This document shows, piece after piece, positions 1-8,550 of a DNA stretch of 53,604 bases; within the stretch, counting starts at the first letter, position 1; each line of letters starts with the position of its first letter. Both the position numbers and the translations under genes were made by a program. The notes under the pieces were generated by a model that saw only the letters and a list, made by a program, of their open reading frames with translations, was not told where the DNA came from and did no database searches. The stretch comes from Dietzia massiliensis. GTDB lineage: Bacteria > Actinomycetota > Actinomycetes > Mycobacteriales > Mycobacteriaceae. Location of the stretch: positions 20,761 through 74,364 of the forward strand of contig NZ_JAHBAV010000012.1 in assembly GCF_018390595.1 (NCBI RefSeq). The letters are read 5' to 3'.

Positions 1-1088
1 ACCTCCGCCCATGCCCCGCCGATCGAGACGAACGACCCTATCCGGCCCATGTTGGCCACACTGTTGTCGAATTCGGCCTCGATCGTCTCGACGGTGTTGG
101 GCTGGTAGTACTCCGGCTGCTTGGGGTTGGCGCCGTTGTCCGAGAGGAAGAACACGACGGTGTCCTCGCGCTTCCCGAGCTGGTCCAGCTCGTCGAGCAG
201 GCGCCCGAGCTCGTGATCCATCCGCTCGATCATCGCCGCGTAGATCTCCATCTTCCGGGCCTCGCGCTGCCGGTCGTGCTCCGACAGGTTCTCCCAGGTG
301 GGGAACAGGCCGCTTCCCGGATTGACCTCGAGGTCGGAGGAGATCAGGCCGATCTCTTTCATCCGCTCCATGCGCTCGTGCTTGATCGCCTCGTAGCCGG
401 CGTCGTAATGACCGGCGTACCGCTGCAGATCGGAATCGGGGACCTGGAGTGGGTCGTGTGGGGCGGTGAAGGCGAGGTATCCGAGGAACGGACGGTCGTC
501 GTCGTGCTCGCGCAGGTAGCCGATCATCCTGTCGACGAACGCGGTCGAGGTGTAGAAGTCCTCGGGTAGCTCGTCGGTGCAGAAGCGGTCGTCGTCCGCG
601 TACATCGTCTGCTTGCCCTCGAACACGCTCAGCGGTCGTGCGTCGTGGAAGTGGCTGGCGCCGCCGCCGAGAAAGGCGAAGCTGCGATCGAAGCCACGCG
701 CCGCCGGTCGGGTGCCCTCGGTGATGCCGACGTGCCACTTGCCGGCGAGATAGGTGCGATACCCCGCGTCACGCAGGAGCTCCGCCATCGTCGGCACCGA
801 GTGGTTGAGGTATCCCTCGTAGCCCGGCTGCATGTACTGGTTGAGCGCGTGCAGCGGCTGCATCACGCCGAGGCCCGCCTGGTGGTTGTCGCAGCCGGAG
901 AGCAGCATCGACCGCGTGGGGGCGCAGAGGGAACTGGTGTGGAATCCGCGGAACCGGGCGCCGGACTCCGCGAGACGCTGGAGGTGGGGTGTGGCGATCT
1001 CGCCGCCGAAGGGCTGGCAGTCGGAGTACCCCATGTCGTCGACGACCACGACGAGGAAATTCGGACGGGAAGCGGTAGCGGTGGTCAT
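1..1088 (-). CDS. sulfatase (arylsulfatase family), C-terminal part beyond window edge
   Basis: Hydrolase that would cleave sulfate esters with a formylglycine nucleophile made from a cysteine. Reading the minus strand from the ATG at 1088 gives 362 residues without a stop before the window ends. The N-terminus holds the metal-binding pair D17-D18 (VVVDDMGYSD) and the sulfatase signature C55-A-P-T-R59. K117 and H119 sit in LAGKWHVG, and SDNGAN (D317, N318) supplies further metal ligands. Family members of this type are usually well over 500 residues, so a large part is missing only because of the edge. No signal peptide is visible, which suggests a cytoplasmic enzyme. It is divergent from ilvD. 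The family is clear; the substrate is unknown. Confidence 0.9.
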   Translation of the reverse strand, partial: MTTATASRPNFLVVVVDDMGYSDCQPFGGEIATPHLQRLAESGARFRGFHTSSLCAPTRSMLLSGCDNHQAGLGVMQPLHALNQYMQPGYEGYLNHSVPTMAELLRDAGYRTYLAGKWHVGITEGTRPAARGFDRSFAFLGGGASHFHDARPLSVFEGKQTMYADDDRFCTDELPEDFYTSTAFVDRMIGYLREHDDDRPFLGYLAFTAPHDPLQVPDSDLQRYAGHYDAGYEAIKHERMERMKEIGLISSDLEVNPGSGLFPTWENLSEHDRQREARKMEIYAAMIERMDHELGRLLDELDQLGKREDTVVFFLSDNGANPKQPEYYQPNTVETIEAEFDNSVANMGRIGSFVSIGGAWAE

Positions 1089-1094
1089 GCCGCC

Positions 1095-1100
1095 ATCCTG
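1095..1100 (-). promoter_or_regulatory. candidate -10 element of the sulfatase gene
   Basis: On the minus strand CAGGAT lies 6 nt before the ATG at 1088. The spacing fits the leaderless pattern seen elsewhere in the window, but the first base is C rather than T, so the call is weak. Confidence 0.3.
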
Positions 1101-1198
1101 TCGGCTCACGCCGGCACCCGCGTGGGAATCCCCGCCCCGATCGGCGCTCGGTCGAGCCGCGGCGGAGGGTCCGACCGCGCAGTGGGGCGGACAATGCC

Positions 1199-1204
1199 TA
1201 GGCT
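1199..1204 (+). promoter_or_regulatory. -10 element for leaderless ilvD transcript
   Basis: TAGGCT is followed by 6 nt and then the ATG at 1211. No Shine-Dalgarno sequence is visible, so transcription probably starts at or next to the start codon. This favours ATG 1211 over the GTG at 1205. Confidence 0.5.
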
Positions 1205-1210
1205 GTGCGC

Positions 1211-2950
1211 ATGAGCTCCGGAACCGACATGCCTCGCCCAGGACACGCGGCCACCGGCCGCGAGGCCGACATCAAGCCCCGAAGCCGCGATGTCACCGAC
1301 GGGCTCGAGAAGACCGCCGCCCGCGGGATGCTCCGCGCGGTGGGTATGGGCGACGACGACTGGGTCAAGCCGCAGATCGGTGTGGCCTCCTCGTGGAACG
1401 AGATCACGCCGTGCAACCTCTCGCTCGACCGGCTGGCCAAGGCCGTCAAGGAGGGGACCCACGCCGGAGGCGGTTACCCGCTGGAGTTCGGCACCATCTC
1501 GGTGTCCGACGGCATCTCGATGGGCCACGAGGGGATGCACTTCTCGCTGGTCTCGCGTGAGGTGATCGCCGACAGCGTCGAGACCGTCATGAGCGCCGAG
1601 CGGCTCGACGGCTCGGTGCTGCTCGCCGGCTGCGACAAGTCCCTGCCCGGCATGCTCATGGCCGCGGCGCGGCTGGATCTGGCGAGCGTGTTCCTCTACG
1701 CCGGCTCCACCCTGCCCGGCTTCGCCAAGCTCTCCGACGGAACGGAGAAGCAGGTCACCATCATCGACGCCTTCGAGGCCGTCGGAGCGTGCTCGCGCGG
1801 TCTCATGAGCCGGGAGGACGTCGACACGATCGAGCGGTCCATCTGCCCGGGCGAGGGCGCGTGCGGCGGCATGTACACCGCCAACACGATGGCGAGCGCC
1901 GCCGAGGCGCTGGGCATGTCCCTGCCGGGCAGCGCGTCGCCGCCGGCCCCGGATCGTCGGCGCGACGACTACGCCAAGGCGAGTGGCGAGGCCGTGGTCG
2001 AGTTGCTGCGCAAGGGCATCACCGCGCGCGACATCATGACCAAGGAGGCGTTCGAGAACGCGATCGCCGTCGTCATGGCCTTCGGCGGGTCCACGAACGC
2101 GGTCCTGCACCTGCTCGCGATCGCCAGCGAGGCCGAGGTCGAACTCACCCTCGACGACTTCGCCCGCATCGGCGCCAAGGTGCCGCACCTGGCCGACGTC
2201 AAGCCGTTCGGCGCCCACGTCATGACCGACGTGGACAAGATCGGCGGCGTCCCCGTGGTGATGCGTGCGCTGCTCGACGCCGGGTTGCTCCACGGCGACT
2301 GCCTCACCGTCACCGGCCGCACCGTGGCCGAGAACCTCGCCGGCATCGCCCCGCCGGACCCGGATGGCAAGGTGCTCCGCGCGATGTCCGAGCCGATCCA
2401 CCCGACCGGCGGCATCACGATCCTGCGCGGGTCGCTCGCTCCCGAGGGCGCGGTGGTCAAGTCCGCCGGCTTCGACTCGGACGTCTTCGAGGGCACCGCC
2501 CGAGTCTTCGAGCGAGAGCGCGCGGCCATGGACGCCCTCGAGGACGGGACCATCACGGCGGGCGATGTCGTCGTGATCCGCTACGAGGGCCCCAAGGGCG
2601 GGCCCGGCATGCGTGAGATGCTCGCCATCACCGGTGCGATCAAGGGCGCGGGCCTGGGCAAGGACGTCCTGCTCATGACCGACGGGCGCTTCTCGGGTGG
2701 CACCACCGGGCTGTGCGTCGGCCACATCGCCCCGGAGGCCGTGGACGGTGGACCGATCGCGTTCGTGAAGGACGGCGACCGGATCCGACTGGACGTCTCG
2801 CAGGGGACCCTCGAGCTGCTGGTGGACGAGTCCGAACTGCGGTCCCGGCGCGAGGGGTGGGAGTCCCTGCCGCCGCGCTACACCCGCGGCGTCCTCGCCA
2901 AGTACTCGAAGTTGGTGCAGTCCGCCTCGACGGGCGCCATCTGCCGCTGA
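1211..2950 (+). CDS. ilvD: dihydroxy-acid dehydratase
   Basis: Converts 2,3-dihydroxy-3-methylbutanoate or -pentanoate to the 2-keto acid, the third shared step of valine, leucine and isoleucine synthesis, in the cytoplasm. The 579-residue protein has the IlvD/EDD pattern, with iron-sulfur ligand cysteines in [14 protein letters not shown] and [11 protein letters not shown], and the C-terminal DGRFSGGT segment. Length is normal for the family. The ATG at 1211 is chosen because a TAGGCT hexamer lies 6 nt upstream; a GTG two codons earlier would fall next to that hexamer. No other ilv gene is nearby, so it is a stand-alone copy. It is followed by a GC-rich hairpin and converges on phoU. Confidence 0.95.
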   Translation: MSSGTDMPRPGHAATGREADIKPRSRDVTDGLEKTAARGMLRAVGMGDDDWVKPQIGVASSWNEITPCNLSLDRLAKAVKEGTHAGGGYPLEFGTISVSDGISMGHEGMHFSLVSREVIADSVETVMSAERLDGSVLLAGCDKSLPGMLMAAARLDLASVFLYAGSTLPGFAKLSDGTEKQVTIIDAFEAVGACSRGLMSREDVDTIERSICPGEGACGGMYTANTMASAAEALGMSLPGSASPPAPDRRRDDYAKASGEAVVELLRKGITARDIMTKEAFENAIAVVMAFGGSTNAVLHLLAIASEAEVELTLDDFARIGAKVPHLADVKPFGAHVMTDVDKIGGVPVVMRALLDAGLLHGDCLTVTGRTVAENLAGIAPPDPDGKVLRAMSEPIHPTGGITILRGSLAPEGAVVKSAGFDSDVFEGTARVFERERAAMDALEDGTITAGDVVVIRYEGPKGGPGMREMLAITGAIKGAGLGKDVLLMTDGRFSGGTTGLCVGHIAPEAVDGGPIAFVKDGDRIRLDVSQGTLELLVDESELRSRREGWESLPPRYTRGVLAKYSKLVQSASTGAICR

Positions 2951-2971
2951 GGCCGGCCGCGCGGAACGCCG

Positions 2972-2997
2972 CGCCGCCCGCTGACGCGCGGGCGGCG
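2972..2997 (+). terminator. GC-rich hairpin after ilvD
   Basis: A perfect 10-bp stem (2972-2981 with 2988-2997) with a 6-nt TGACGC loop lies 21 nt after the ilvD stop, between two convergent genes. There is no T tract on either side, so termination is plausible but not certain. Confidence 0.45.
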
Positions 2998-3106
2998 GTC
3001 AGCCTCGCCTGACCGGGGGAGCGTCTCCGGACAGGGAGGCCGGCGTCATCGAGATCCGCGAGGAGGATCCGGTGATCTGGCCCGGTATCGCCGCGGTCGG
3101 TGCGGG

Positions 3107-3793
3107 TCAGTCGAGGACGGTGCCGTCGTCGAGGTGGGAGAGCGAGCCGCCGTCAGGGCGCTCCCCGGTGGCGAGGTAGACGATGCGGTTGGCGATGCTC
3201 ACGGTGTGGTCGGCGAAACGCTCGTAGTACCGCGCCAGCAACGCCAGGTCGACCGCGCTGACCGACCCGTGCGGCCAGTCCTCCGACGAGATCTCCTTCA
3301 TGAGGTCGGCGTGGAGTTGGTCCACGGCGTCGTCGTCGTCGTCGAGAGTCCGCGCCTTGTCGGCGTCGTGGTCGCTGAGCAGGGTCGTGAGCTGTCGGGC
3401 CATCACGCCGTCGCGGCGGGCCATCTCGCGGATGAGGGGGACGACGGGCTCGGGAACGACCGGGTGCGGATGCCGACGTCGGGCCACTCGTGCGATGTGG
3501 CCGGCGAGCGCGGACATCCGTGTGAAGTGTTCGACGATGTAGATGCCCGAGACCACCTGGCGGAGGTCACCGGCGACAGGCGCCTCGAGTAGGAGGAGCT
3601 CGAAGGCGTGCTGCTCGCTCACCTCACGGAGGTCCTCCAGTTCGGCGGCGCCGTCGATCACCTCTGTGGCGGCGACCTCGTCAGCGTCGAGCAGGGCGGC
3701 GGTGGCGCGCTCGAGCAACCGGGTGTTCGTCTCACAGAAGCGGATCAGCTGGTCCTCGAACTCGTCGAGCTTGGATCGGAAAACAGTACGCAT
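3107..3793 (-). CDS. phoU: phosphate signalling complex protein PhoU (PhoY-type)
   Basis: Cytoplasmic helical regulator linking the Pst phosphate transporter to the phosphate-sensing histidine kinase and keeping the Pho regulon off when phosphate is ample. The 228 residues form two PhoU-type three-helix repeats. They start with MRTVFRSKLDEFEDQL, and the conserved metal-binding type segments appear as E-H-F-T-R-M in repeat one and Y-Y-E-R-F-A-D-H in repeat two. The C-terminal ~20 residues are polar. There is no pst operon nearby, the same orphan arrangement known for mycobacterial PhoY proteins. TACAGT lies 6 nt upstream of the ATG, so the message may be leaderless. Confidence 0.93.
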   Translation of the reverse strand: MRTVFRSKLDEFEDQLIRFCETNTRLLERATAALLDADEVAATEVIDGAAELEDLREVSEQHAFELLLLEAPVAGDLRQVVSGIYIVEHFTRMSALAGHIARVARRRHPHPVVPEPVVPLIREMARRDGVMARQLTTLLSDHDADKARTLDDDDDAVDQLHADLMKEISSEDWPHGSVSAVDLALLARYYERFADHTVSIANRIVYLATGERPDGGSLSHLDDGTVLD

Positions 3794-3799
3794 GACACG

Positions 3800-3805
3800 A
3801 CTGTA
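3800..3805 (-). promoter_or_regulatory. -10 element for leaderless phoU transcript
   Basis: TACAGT on the minus strand, 6 nt before the ATG at 3793; no ribosome binding site is visible in between. Confidence 0.5.
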
Positions 3806-3890
3806 GTTGCGCGGTCGGGGCTCCGGCTCTCCGTTCTCCCAGTGTTCACCGCGCCGCCGTCCGGAAAGGGGGAGCCCGCCCGGGAATAGT

Positions 3891-3919
3891 TAGACAGAAC
3901 TGTCTGTTCTCTCTACCGT
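3891..3919 (+). promoter_or_regulatory. promoter of the DUF4242/flavoprotein/ABC operon
   Basis: TAGACA at 3891-3896 (5 of 6 matches to TTGACA) and TACCGT at 3914-3919 (TANNNT) are separated by exactly 17 nt. Transcription would start near 3926, about 40 nt before the first gene. The spacer and -35 overlap an inverted repeat, which implies repression by a dimeric regulator. Confidence 0.55.
3892..3905. promoter_or_regulatory. palindromic operator (TetR-like)
   Basis: AGACAG-AA-CTGTCT is a perfect 6-bp inverted repeat with a 2-nt centre. It overlaps a second one, GAAC-N5-GTTC (3897-3909). The position over the -35 and spacer of the promoter is typical for a repressor site. No regulator gene is adjacent, so the cognate protein is unknown. 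Confidence 0.5.
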
Positions 3920-3957
3920 GGGGCCAGACGACGAGACGACGCCCCGGGAAAGGAACA

Positions 3958-3966
3958 CCCCCCCCC
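3958..3966 (+). repeat. C9 homopolymer between ribosome binding site and start codon
   Basis: Nine consecutive C residues lie between AAGGA (3950-3954) and the ATG at 3968, leaving a 13-nt spacer that is longer than optimal. Slippage in this tract would change ribosome binding spacing without altering the protein. Confidence 0.6.
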
Positions 3967-3967
3967 A

Positions 3968-4510
3968 ATGACCCTCTTCCTCTACGAGATCACCCCCTCG
4001 GCGGAGCAGCAGACCGACCCCTCCGCGCTGATCGATTCCATCGCCTCGACCCTCGCGGGCTCCGGCGCCGAGGTCATCGAGACCCAGGTGACCAAGGGCG
4101 CCTCCCGCGTCTTCACCATCATCGAGCTCCCCGACGACGAGAACGGTGCCTGCGCCGTCGAGGCACCCGCCCTGGACGCGTCCGCGATCGGTGCGGCCGA
4201 GGTCACCGAGCCCGCGCAGGTGCGTCTCGTGGGCACCGACCTCGAGACCATCAAGGCGGCCCGTCCCGAGGCCGGCTACCTGGTCGAGTGGGACATCCCC
4301 GCCGAGATCGACATGGACACCTACCTCACGCGCAAGAAGGAGAAGTCCCCGAAGTACGCGGAGATCCCCGAGGTCTCCTTCCTGCGCACCTACGTCCGTG
4401 AGGACACGGACAAGTGCCTGTGCTTCTACAACGCCCCGGACACCGACGCCGTCGTCCGCGCGCGTGAGATCGTGTCCACCCCCATCTCGCGTCTGCACGA
4501 GCTGGCATGA
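3968..4510 (+). CDS. DUF4242-type (SCO4226-like) protein
   Basis: A 180-residue cytoplasmic protein with no signal or membrane segment. The C-terminal half (about 100-180) matches the DUF4242 pattern. A GYLVEWDIPAE strand opens it, then a charged helix, then SFLRTYVREDTDKCLCFYNAPD followed by a helix with V-R-A-R-E. In Streptomyces SCO4226 this fold binds nickel. The N-terminal half is a second alpha/beta domain without a clear match. It is the first gene of a five-gene operon and overlaps the flavoprotein gene by ATGA, so the two are probably translated together. A role as a small-molecule or metal-binding partner of that enzyme is inference. Confidence 0.75.
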   Translation: MTLFLYEITPSAEQQTDPSALIDSIASTLAGSGAEVIETQVTKGASRVFTIIELPDDENGACAVEAPALDASAIGAAEVTEPAQVRLVGTDLETIKAARPEAGYLVEWDIPAEIDMDTYLTRKKEKSPKYAEIPEVSFLRTYVREDTDKCLCFYNAPDTDAVVRAREIVSTPISRLHELA

Positions 4511-5625
4511 GCGACTCCGCGACCGACACCATCACCCACGACCTCGGGGCTCCCAGGGCCCGGCTCGCCGCCGGTGAGTTCGGCAGTGTCGACGTGGCGG
4601 GTCTCGTCGCGGTGATCGACTCCGTCGCCGCACGCGCCTCCGCGCTGGACCGGAACGAGGCGGATCTGCGTCAGGACATCGCCGCACTCGCCGACCTCGG
4701 CCTCTTCGACGTGGACCGCACGCCGGTCTCCGCCGCCGCCGCGGTCATCGAGGCGGTGGCCACGGAGAGCCTGGCCGTCGCGTTCGCAGCGTGGGCGCAG
4801 CGGATGACCGCCGCCTACCTGCGGCACTCGGCCGACCGCTCCGACGCGGCGGCCCGGACCTACCGGGCCGTCGCGGACGGCGGCCGCCCCGGCGTCACCG
4901 GGATGGCCGCAGCCCAGCGGCAGGTAGTTGGCCTCGGCAACGTCCCGATCTCCGCGACGAAGGTCGACGGTGGTTACCGGATCGACGGACCGATCGCGTG
5001 GGCGTCCAACGTGTACCCGGACAGCACGATCGTTCTCGCGGCCAACACCGAGGACGGGCGCAGCCTGGTCGTCACCTTCGACGCCTCCGCGCCCGGCGTG
5101 GAGATCCGCAATGCTCCGGACCTCCTGGCACTCAACGCGACCGCCTCCATGATGATCGGTCTGGACGGCGTGATCGTCCCCGACGAGCAGGTGCTCGGCG
5201 AGGATCTCGCCGACTTCCTGTCCGGCGTGCGCCCCCAGTTCCTGGTCCTCCAGGCCGCGTTCTGCTCGGGCGTCGCCGCCCGGTCTCTGATCGAGGCCGA
5301 GGGGCGGCTCGAAGGACTCGGTGCCTTCTACTCGGACGAGCACGCCGACCTCGCTGCTCGTCATGCGCATATGCACTCCGAACTGCACCGACTCGGTGCG
5401 GCACCGCACGAGGCGTCGCTGAAGGATCTTCTGCTCCTGCGACTCGACGGGGCTGAGATCGCGCCGGCGGCGACCCGGCTCGAGGCCGTCCTCTGCGGGG
5501 GGATGGGGTACGCCCAGGCGGCCCCTGCGAACCGTCGGATGAGGGAGGCGGCGTTCCTTCCCGTGCAGTCGCCCTCCCAGTCCCAGCTGCGGTGGGAGCT
5601 CGACCGGCTCGGGGTCGCGCCGTGA
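4507..5625 (+). CDS. acyl-CoA dehydrogenase-fold flavoprotein
   Basis: 372 residues with the three-part acyl-CoA dehydrogenase fold: N-terminal helices (about 30-125), a beta domain (130-220, GYRIDGPIAWASN resembling the G-W-x-x-x-G-x-K-x-W-I-x-N segment), and C-terminal helices ending REAAFLPVQSPSQSQLRWEL. I cannot find the usual catalytic glutamate context, so a monooxygenase-like activity (DszC/SfnB branch of the family) is as likely as dehydrogenation. It overlaps the upstream DUF4242 gene and the downstream ATPase gene (GTGA), which ties it to the substrate brought in by the ABC transporter. A desulfurising or oxidative step on an imported sulfonate-like compound is a hypothesis only. 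Confidence 0.75.
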   Translation: MSDSATDTITHDLGAPRARLAAGEFGSVDVAGLVAVIDSVAARASALDRNEADLRQDIAALADLGLFDVDRTPVSAAAAVIEAVATESLAVAFAAWAQRMTAAYLRHSADRSDAAARTYRAVADGGRPGVTGMAAAQRQVVGLGNVPISATKVDGGYRIDGPIAWASNVYPDSTIVLAANTEDGRSLVVTFDASAPGVEIRNAPDLLALNATASMMIGLDGVIVPDEQVLGEDLADFLSGVRPQFLVLQAAFCSGVAARSLIEAEGRLEGLGAFYSDEHADLAARHAHMHSELHRLGAAPHEASLKDLLLLRLDGAEIAPAATRLEAVLCGGMGYAQAAPANRRMREAAFLPVQSPSQSQLRWELDRLGVAP

Positions 5626-6368
5626 CGGCCGGAGTGCTCGAGAAGCCCGTGGCCGTCAGCGTCACGGGCCTCCAGCACCGGTTGCCCGGTGGTCGGCCGT
5701 TGTTCACCGACCTCGATCTGCAGGTCCGGTCCGGTGAGTCGCTCGTCCTCCTCGGCCCGTCCGGCGTCGGTAAGTCCACTCTCCTCCGGCTCCTGGCGGG
5801 GCTGGAGGAACCGGCCGGCGGCGAACTCCTTGTCGGTTCGGGCAGCATCGGCGGCGGTGGCCACTCCTATGCCGTGGTCTTCCAGAAGCCGCTGCTGTAC
5901 CCGTGGCTCACGGTGCGGGAGAACGTGGCGCTGGGCGGCCGGTTCCGTGCACTGCGAGGCCGCGTCGACGCGCGTCACGTCGATGATCTTCTCGACCACT
6001 TCGGTATCGCCGAGCTCGCCGACTCCCGCCCCGATCAGATCTCGGGCGGGCAGGCGCAGCGGGTCGCGGTCGTCCGTGCCGCGGCGACGCGCCCGGAGAT
6101 CCTCCTGCTCGACGAGCCGTTCAGCGCACTCGACCCGGTCACCCGGGCTGATTCGCAGCGGTGGCTCGTCGGTGTGACGGCCGACCTCGGGGTCACCACG
6201 GTGATGGTGACGCATGACGTGGACGAGGCACTGGTCGTGGGCTCTCGCATCGCGCTGCTCGGCTCCTCGGGCCGCGTGCAGCAGGAGTGGACGAACCCCT
6301 CTCACGGCACCACCGACTCGGATCCGGCCCTGCGAGAGAGCATTCTCGCCGCCTACCGGACCGCCTGA
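5622..6368 (+). CDS. NitT/TauT/Ssu-type ABC transporter ATP-binding protein
   Basis: Cytoplasmic ATPase that powers the import system encoded by the next two genes. In 248 residues it shows Walker A GPSGVGKSTL, Q-loop VFQKPLLYPWLTVREN (the P-W-L-T-V-x-x-N form typical of nitrate, taurine and sulfonate importers), signature ISGGQAQR, Walker B ILLLDEPFSALD and the switch histidine in MVTHDVDEAL. The GTG at 5622 overlaps the preceding stop codon (GTGA) and gives a normal N-terminus. An in-frame start 30 nt upstream would lie deep inside the flavoprotein gene. Confidence 0.92.
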   Translation: MTAGVLEKPVAVSVTGLQHRLPGGRPLFTDLDLQVRSGESLVLLGPSGVGKSTLLRLLAGLEEPAGGELLVGSGSIGGGGHSYAVVFQKPLLYPWLTVRENVALGGRFRALRGRVDARHVDDLLDHFGIAELADSRPDQISGGQAQRVAVVRAAATRPEILLLDEPFSALDPVTRADSQRWLVGVTADLGVTTVMVTHDVDEALVVGSRIALLGSSGRVQQEWTNPSHGTTDSDPALRESILAAYRTA

Positions 6369-6379
6369 CCGTCGCGGCG

Positions 6380-7567
6380 ATGTCTGATTCTGCCGGGGCC
6401 AGGGGCCCCCTTCTCGACCGGCGGGCTCTGCTCAGGGCCGGAGGTGCCCTCGCCGTCGGGGCCGGTGCCCTCGGGGGCGCCGCCTCGCTCGGCTCGCTGG
6501 TCACGGCGGCGACGGCGTCGCGGGGCGCGGCCACCGACGACCTCCGGATCGGCTACCTGCCGATCACCGACGCGGCCCCCCTGCTCGTCGCGCACGGTGA
6601 CGGATACTTCGAGCGGCAGCGGCTCATCGTCGGTCGGCCGGTGCTGTTCCGGTCCTGGTCGTCGCTCATGGAAGCGTTCCTCACCCGCCAGGTGGACCTC
6701 ATCCACCTGCTCATGCCGTCGGCCGTCCAGCTCCGGTACGTGATCGGCGCGGACGTCAAGGTGGTGAGTTGGAACCACACCGGCGGCGGGGCGATCACGG
6801 TGGCCCCGGACGTGACGGAGATCGGCCAACTCGCCGGCACCCAGGTGGCGATCCCCGGTTGGTGGTCGATCCACAACATCTTGCTGCAGCGGGTCCTACG
6901 CGCGCACGGTCTCACTCCCGTGGCGCGACGGGCCCCGAGCCGGTCGGAGGACACCGTCGAACTCGTCGTCATGGGGCCGTCCGACATGATCCCGGCGCTC
7001 GCCACCGGCTCCATCTCGGCCTTCACCGTCGCCGACCCGTTCAACGCCGGTGCGGTCGCGCAGGGCGTCGGCGCGCTGCACATGCTGCTCGATCAGGTGT
7101 GGCGGGATCACGCCTGCTGCGTCACGGTCGTGCACCGGGAGCTGATCGACAACCGACCGGACACCGTCCAGGCTCTCGTCGACGCCGCCGTCGCGGCGCA
7201 GCTCGGGATCACCGCGGATCGCTCCGCGGCCGCCGCGATCCTGTCCGGAAAGGGCTATCTGCCGCAGCCGCCCAAAGCGGTCGACGTGGCCATGACCGGC
7301 ACAGTTCCCGACCCCGACGGCGGACCCGCGCGCAACCGGATCGACTTCCACCCGTATCCGTTCCCCAGTTTCACCGCCGAGCTGGTGAGGCAGATGCGGA
7401 CGACGGTCGTCGACGGGGAGACCCGCTTCCTCGACGGCCTCGACCCCGCGGGCGTACACGGCGAACTCGTCGACGACGGGTTCGTCCGCACCGCGATCGC
7501 CCGCCACGGCGGGCCCGCCGCCCTCGGTCTCCCCGCCTCGCTGACCCGACACGAACGGCTGATCTAG
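6380..7567 (+). CDS. ABC transporter substrate-binding protein (NMT1/NitT-TauT-like), Tat-like signal
   Basis: Extracytoplasmic receptor of the importer, 395 residues. The N-terminus has a twin-arginine-like motif (LDRRALLRAGG) and a hydrophobic stretch at about 18-45, without a lipobox cysteine, so export as a folded protein is possible. The mature part starts DLRIGYLPITDAAPL and contains VDLIHLLMPSAVQL and VAIPGWWSIHN, typical of periplasmic-binding fold II proteins for sulfonates, nitrate or thiamine precursors. ATG 6380 follows the ATPase stop by 11 nt. The permease begins directly after its stop. The ligand cannot be told from sequence alone. Confidence 0.88.
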   Translation: MSDSAGARGPLLDRRALLRAGGALAVGAGALGGAASLGSLVTAATASRGAATDDLRIGYLPITDAAPLLVAHGDGYFERQRLIVGRPVLFRSWSSLMEAFLTRQVDLIHLLMPSAVQLRYVIGADVKVVSWNHTGGGAITVAPDVTEIGQLAGTQVAIPGWWSIHNILLQRVLRAHGLTPVARRAPSRSEDTVELVVMGPSDMIPALATGSISAFTVADPFNAGAVAQGVGALHMLLDQVWRDHACCVTVVHRELIDNRPDTVQALVDAAVAAQLGITADRSAAAAILSGKGYLPQPPKAVDVAMTGTVPDPDGGPARNRIDFHPYPFPSFTAELVRQMRTTVVDGETRFLDGLDPAGVHGELVDDGFVRTAIARHGGPAALGLPASLTRHERLI

Positions 7568-8494
7568 ATGACACGCACCGACTCCACGCCGGATCCGGGC
7601 ACCGACCCGGTGGCGGCCGACCCGATGATCGCCGGGCCCGGCGCCCCGGACGCCGGAGCCAGCAGTGCCACCGCCGACCGGGCAGGGGCCGAGCCGGCGG
7701 CACCGAGGGCTCGCCGGGGCCGAAGCGGCACGAGCGCCGGAGGCGGTCCCGCCGCGCGCTGGGGAGCCGGATTCGTCGGCTTACTCCTCGGCCTCGCGGT
7801 GTGGGCGCTTCTCACCTCCGGCCTCGTCACAGACGACCCGGTGATCGGAGGCATGTCCCCGGTCGAGACGTGGGCCGGATTCGGCGAGCTGCTCGACCGT
7901 GGGGTCTTGATCTCGGATGCCGCGGTCAGTCTGTACCGGCTGGTCGCGGGGCTCGCCGTAGCCGCCCTCCTCGGAGTTCCGCTCGGCCTGTGGCTCGGTC
8001 TCCGTCGACGCGCGGAGGCCGTCGCGGGCCCGCTCGTCCAGTTCCTCCGCATGATCTCGCCGCTGTCATGGGCGCCGGTCGCGATCGCCGTCTTCGGGAT
8101 CGGCAACGAGCCGGTGATCTTCCTCGTCGCCGCGGCGGCGATCTGGCCGATCATGCTCTCCACCTCCTCCGGCGTCCACGCGATGGACCCGGGTTATCTC
8201 GACGTGGCCCGCACGATGGGCGCCAGCGGGTCGGAGCGACTGACGCGGGTCGTCATCCCGGCGGTGAGACCGGCCATCCTCGGCGGCATCCGACTCGCTC
8301 TCGGGACGGCGTGGATCGTGTTGGTGCCCGCGGAGATGCTCGGAGTTCGGTCGGGGCTGGGTTATCAGATCCTCAACGCCCGCGATCAGCTGGCCTACGA
8401 CCAGGTCATGGCCGTGATCCTGGTCATCGGCGTGCTGGGGTTCGCGCTGGACTCGCTGTCCCGGCTCATCCTGCGGGAGCGCACCGCGCGCTGA
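7568..8494 (+). CDS. ABC transporter permease (SsuC/TauC-like)
   Basis: Inner-membrane channel subunit of the importer, 308 residues. The first ~60 residues are a disordered Pro/Ala/Gly-rich cytoplasmic extension, unusually long for this family. About six membrane helices follow. The ATPase-contact EAA loop is visible as V-A-R-T-M-G-A-S-G-S-E-R-L-T-R-V-V-I-P, followed by AVRPAILGGIRLALG. The ATG directly follows the TAG of the binding protein gene. It is the last gene of the operon and converges on a broken nitrobindin-like gene. Confidence 0.9.
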   Translation: MTRTDSTPDPGTDPVAADPMIAGPGAPDAGASSATADRAGAEPAAPRARRGRSGTSAGGGPAARWGAGFVGLLLGLAVWALLTSGLVTDDPVIGGMSPVETWAGFGELLDRGVLISDAAVSLYRLVAGLAVAALLGVPLGLWLGLRRRAEAVAGPLVQFLRMISPLSWAPVAIAVFGIGNEPVIFLVAAAAIWPIMLSTSSGVHAMDPGYLDVARTMGASGSERLTRVVIPAVRPAILGGIRLALGTAWIVLVPAEMLGVRSGLGYQILNARDQLAYDQVMAVILVIGVLGFALDSLSRLILRERTAR

Positions 8495-8550
8495 CACTCG
8501 GGCCCCGTCGATGGACGGTGCTGGTGCAGGTGCAGGTGCGGGCGCGGGGG

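Noticed and set aside
8515..8545. GTGCAG-type short direct repeats after the ABC permease gene
   Set aside because: The copies are short and imperfect in GC-rich DNA and form no convincing terminator stem.
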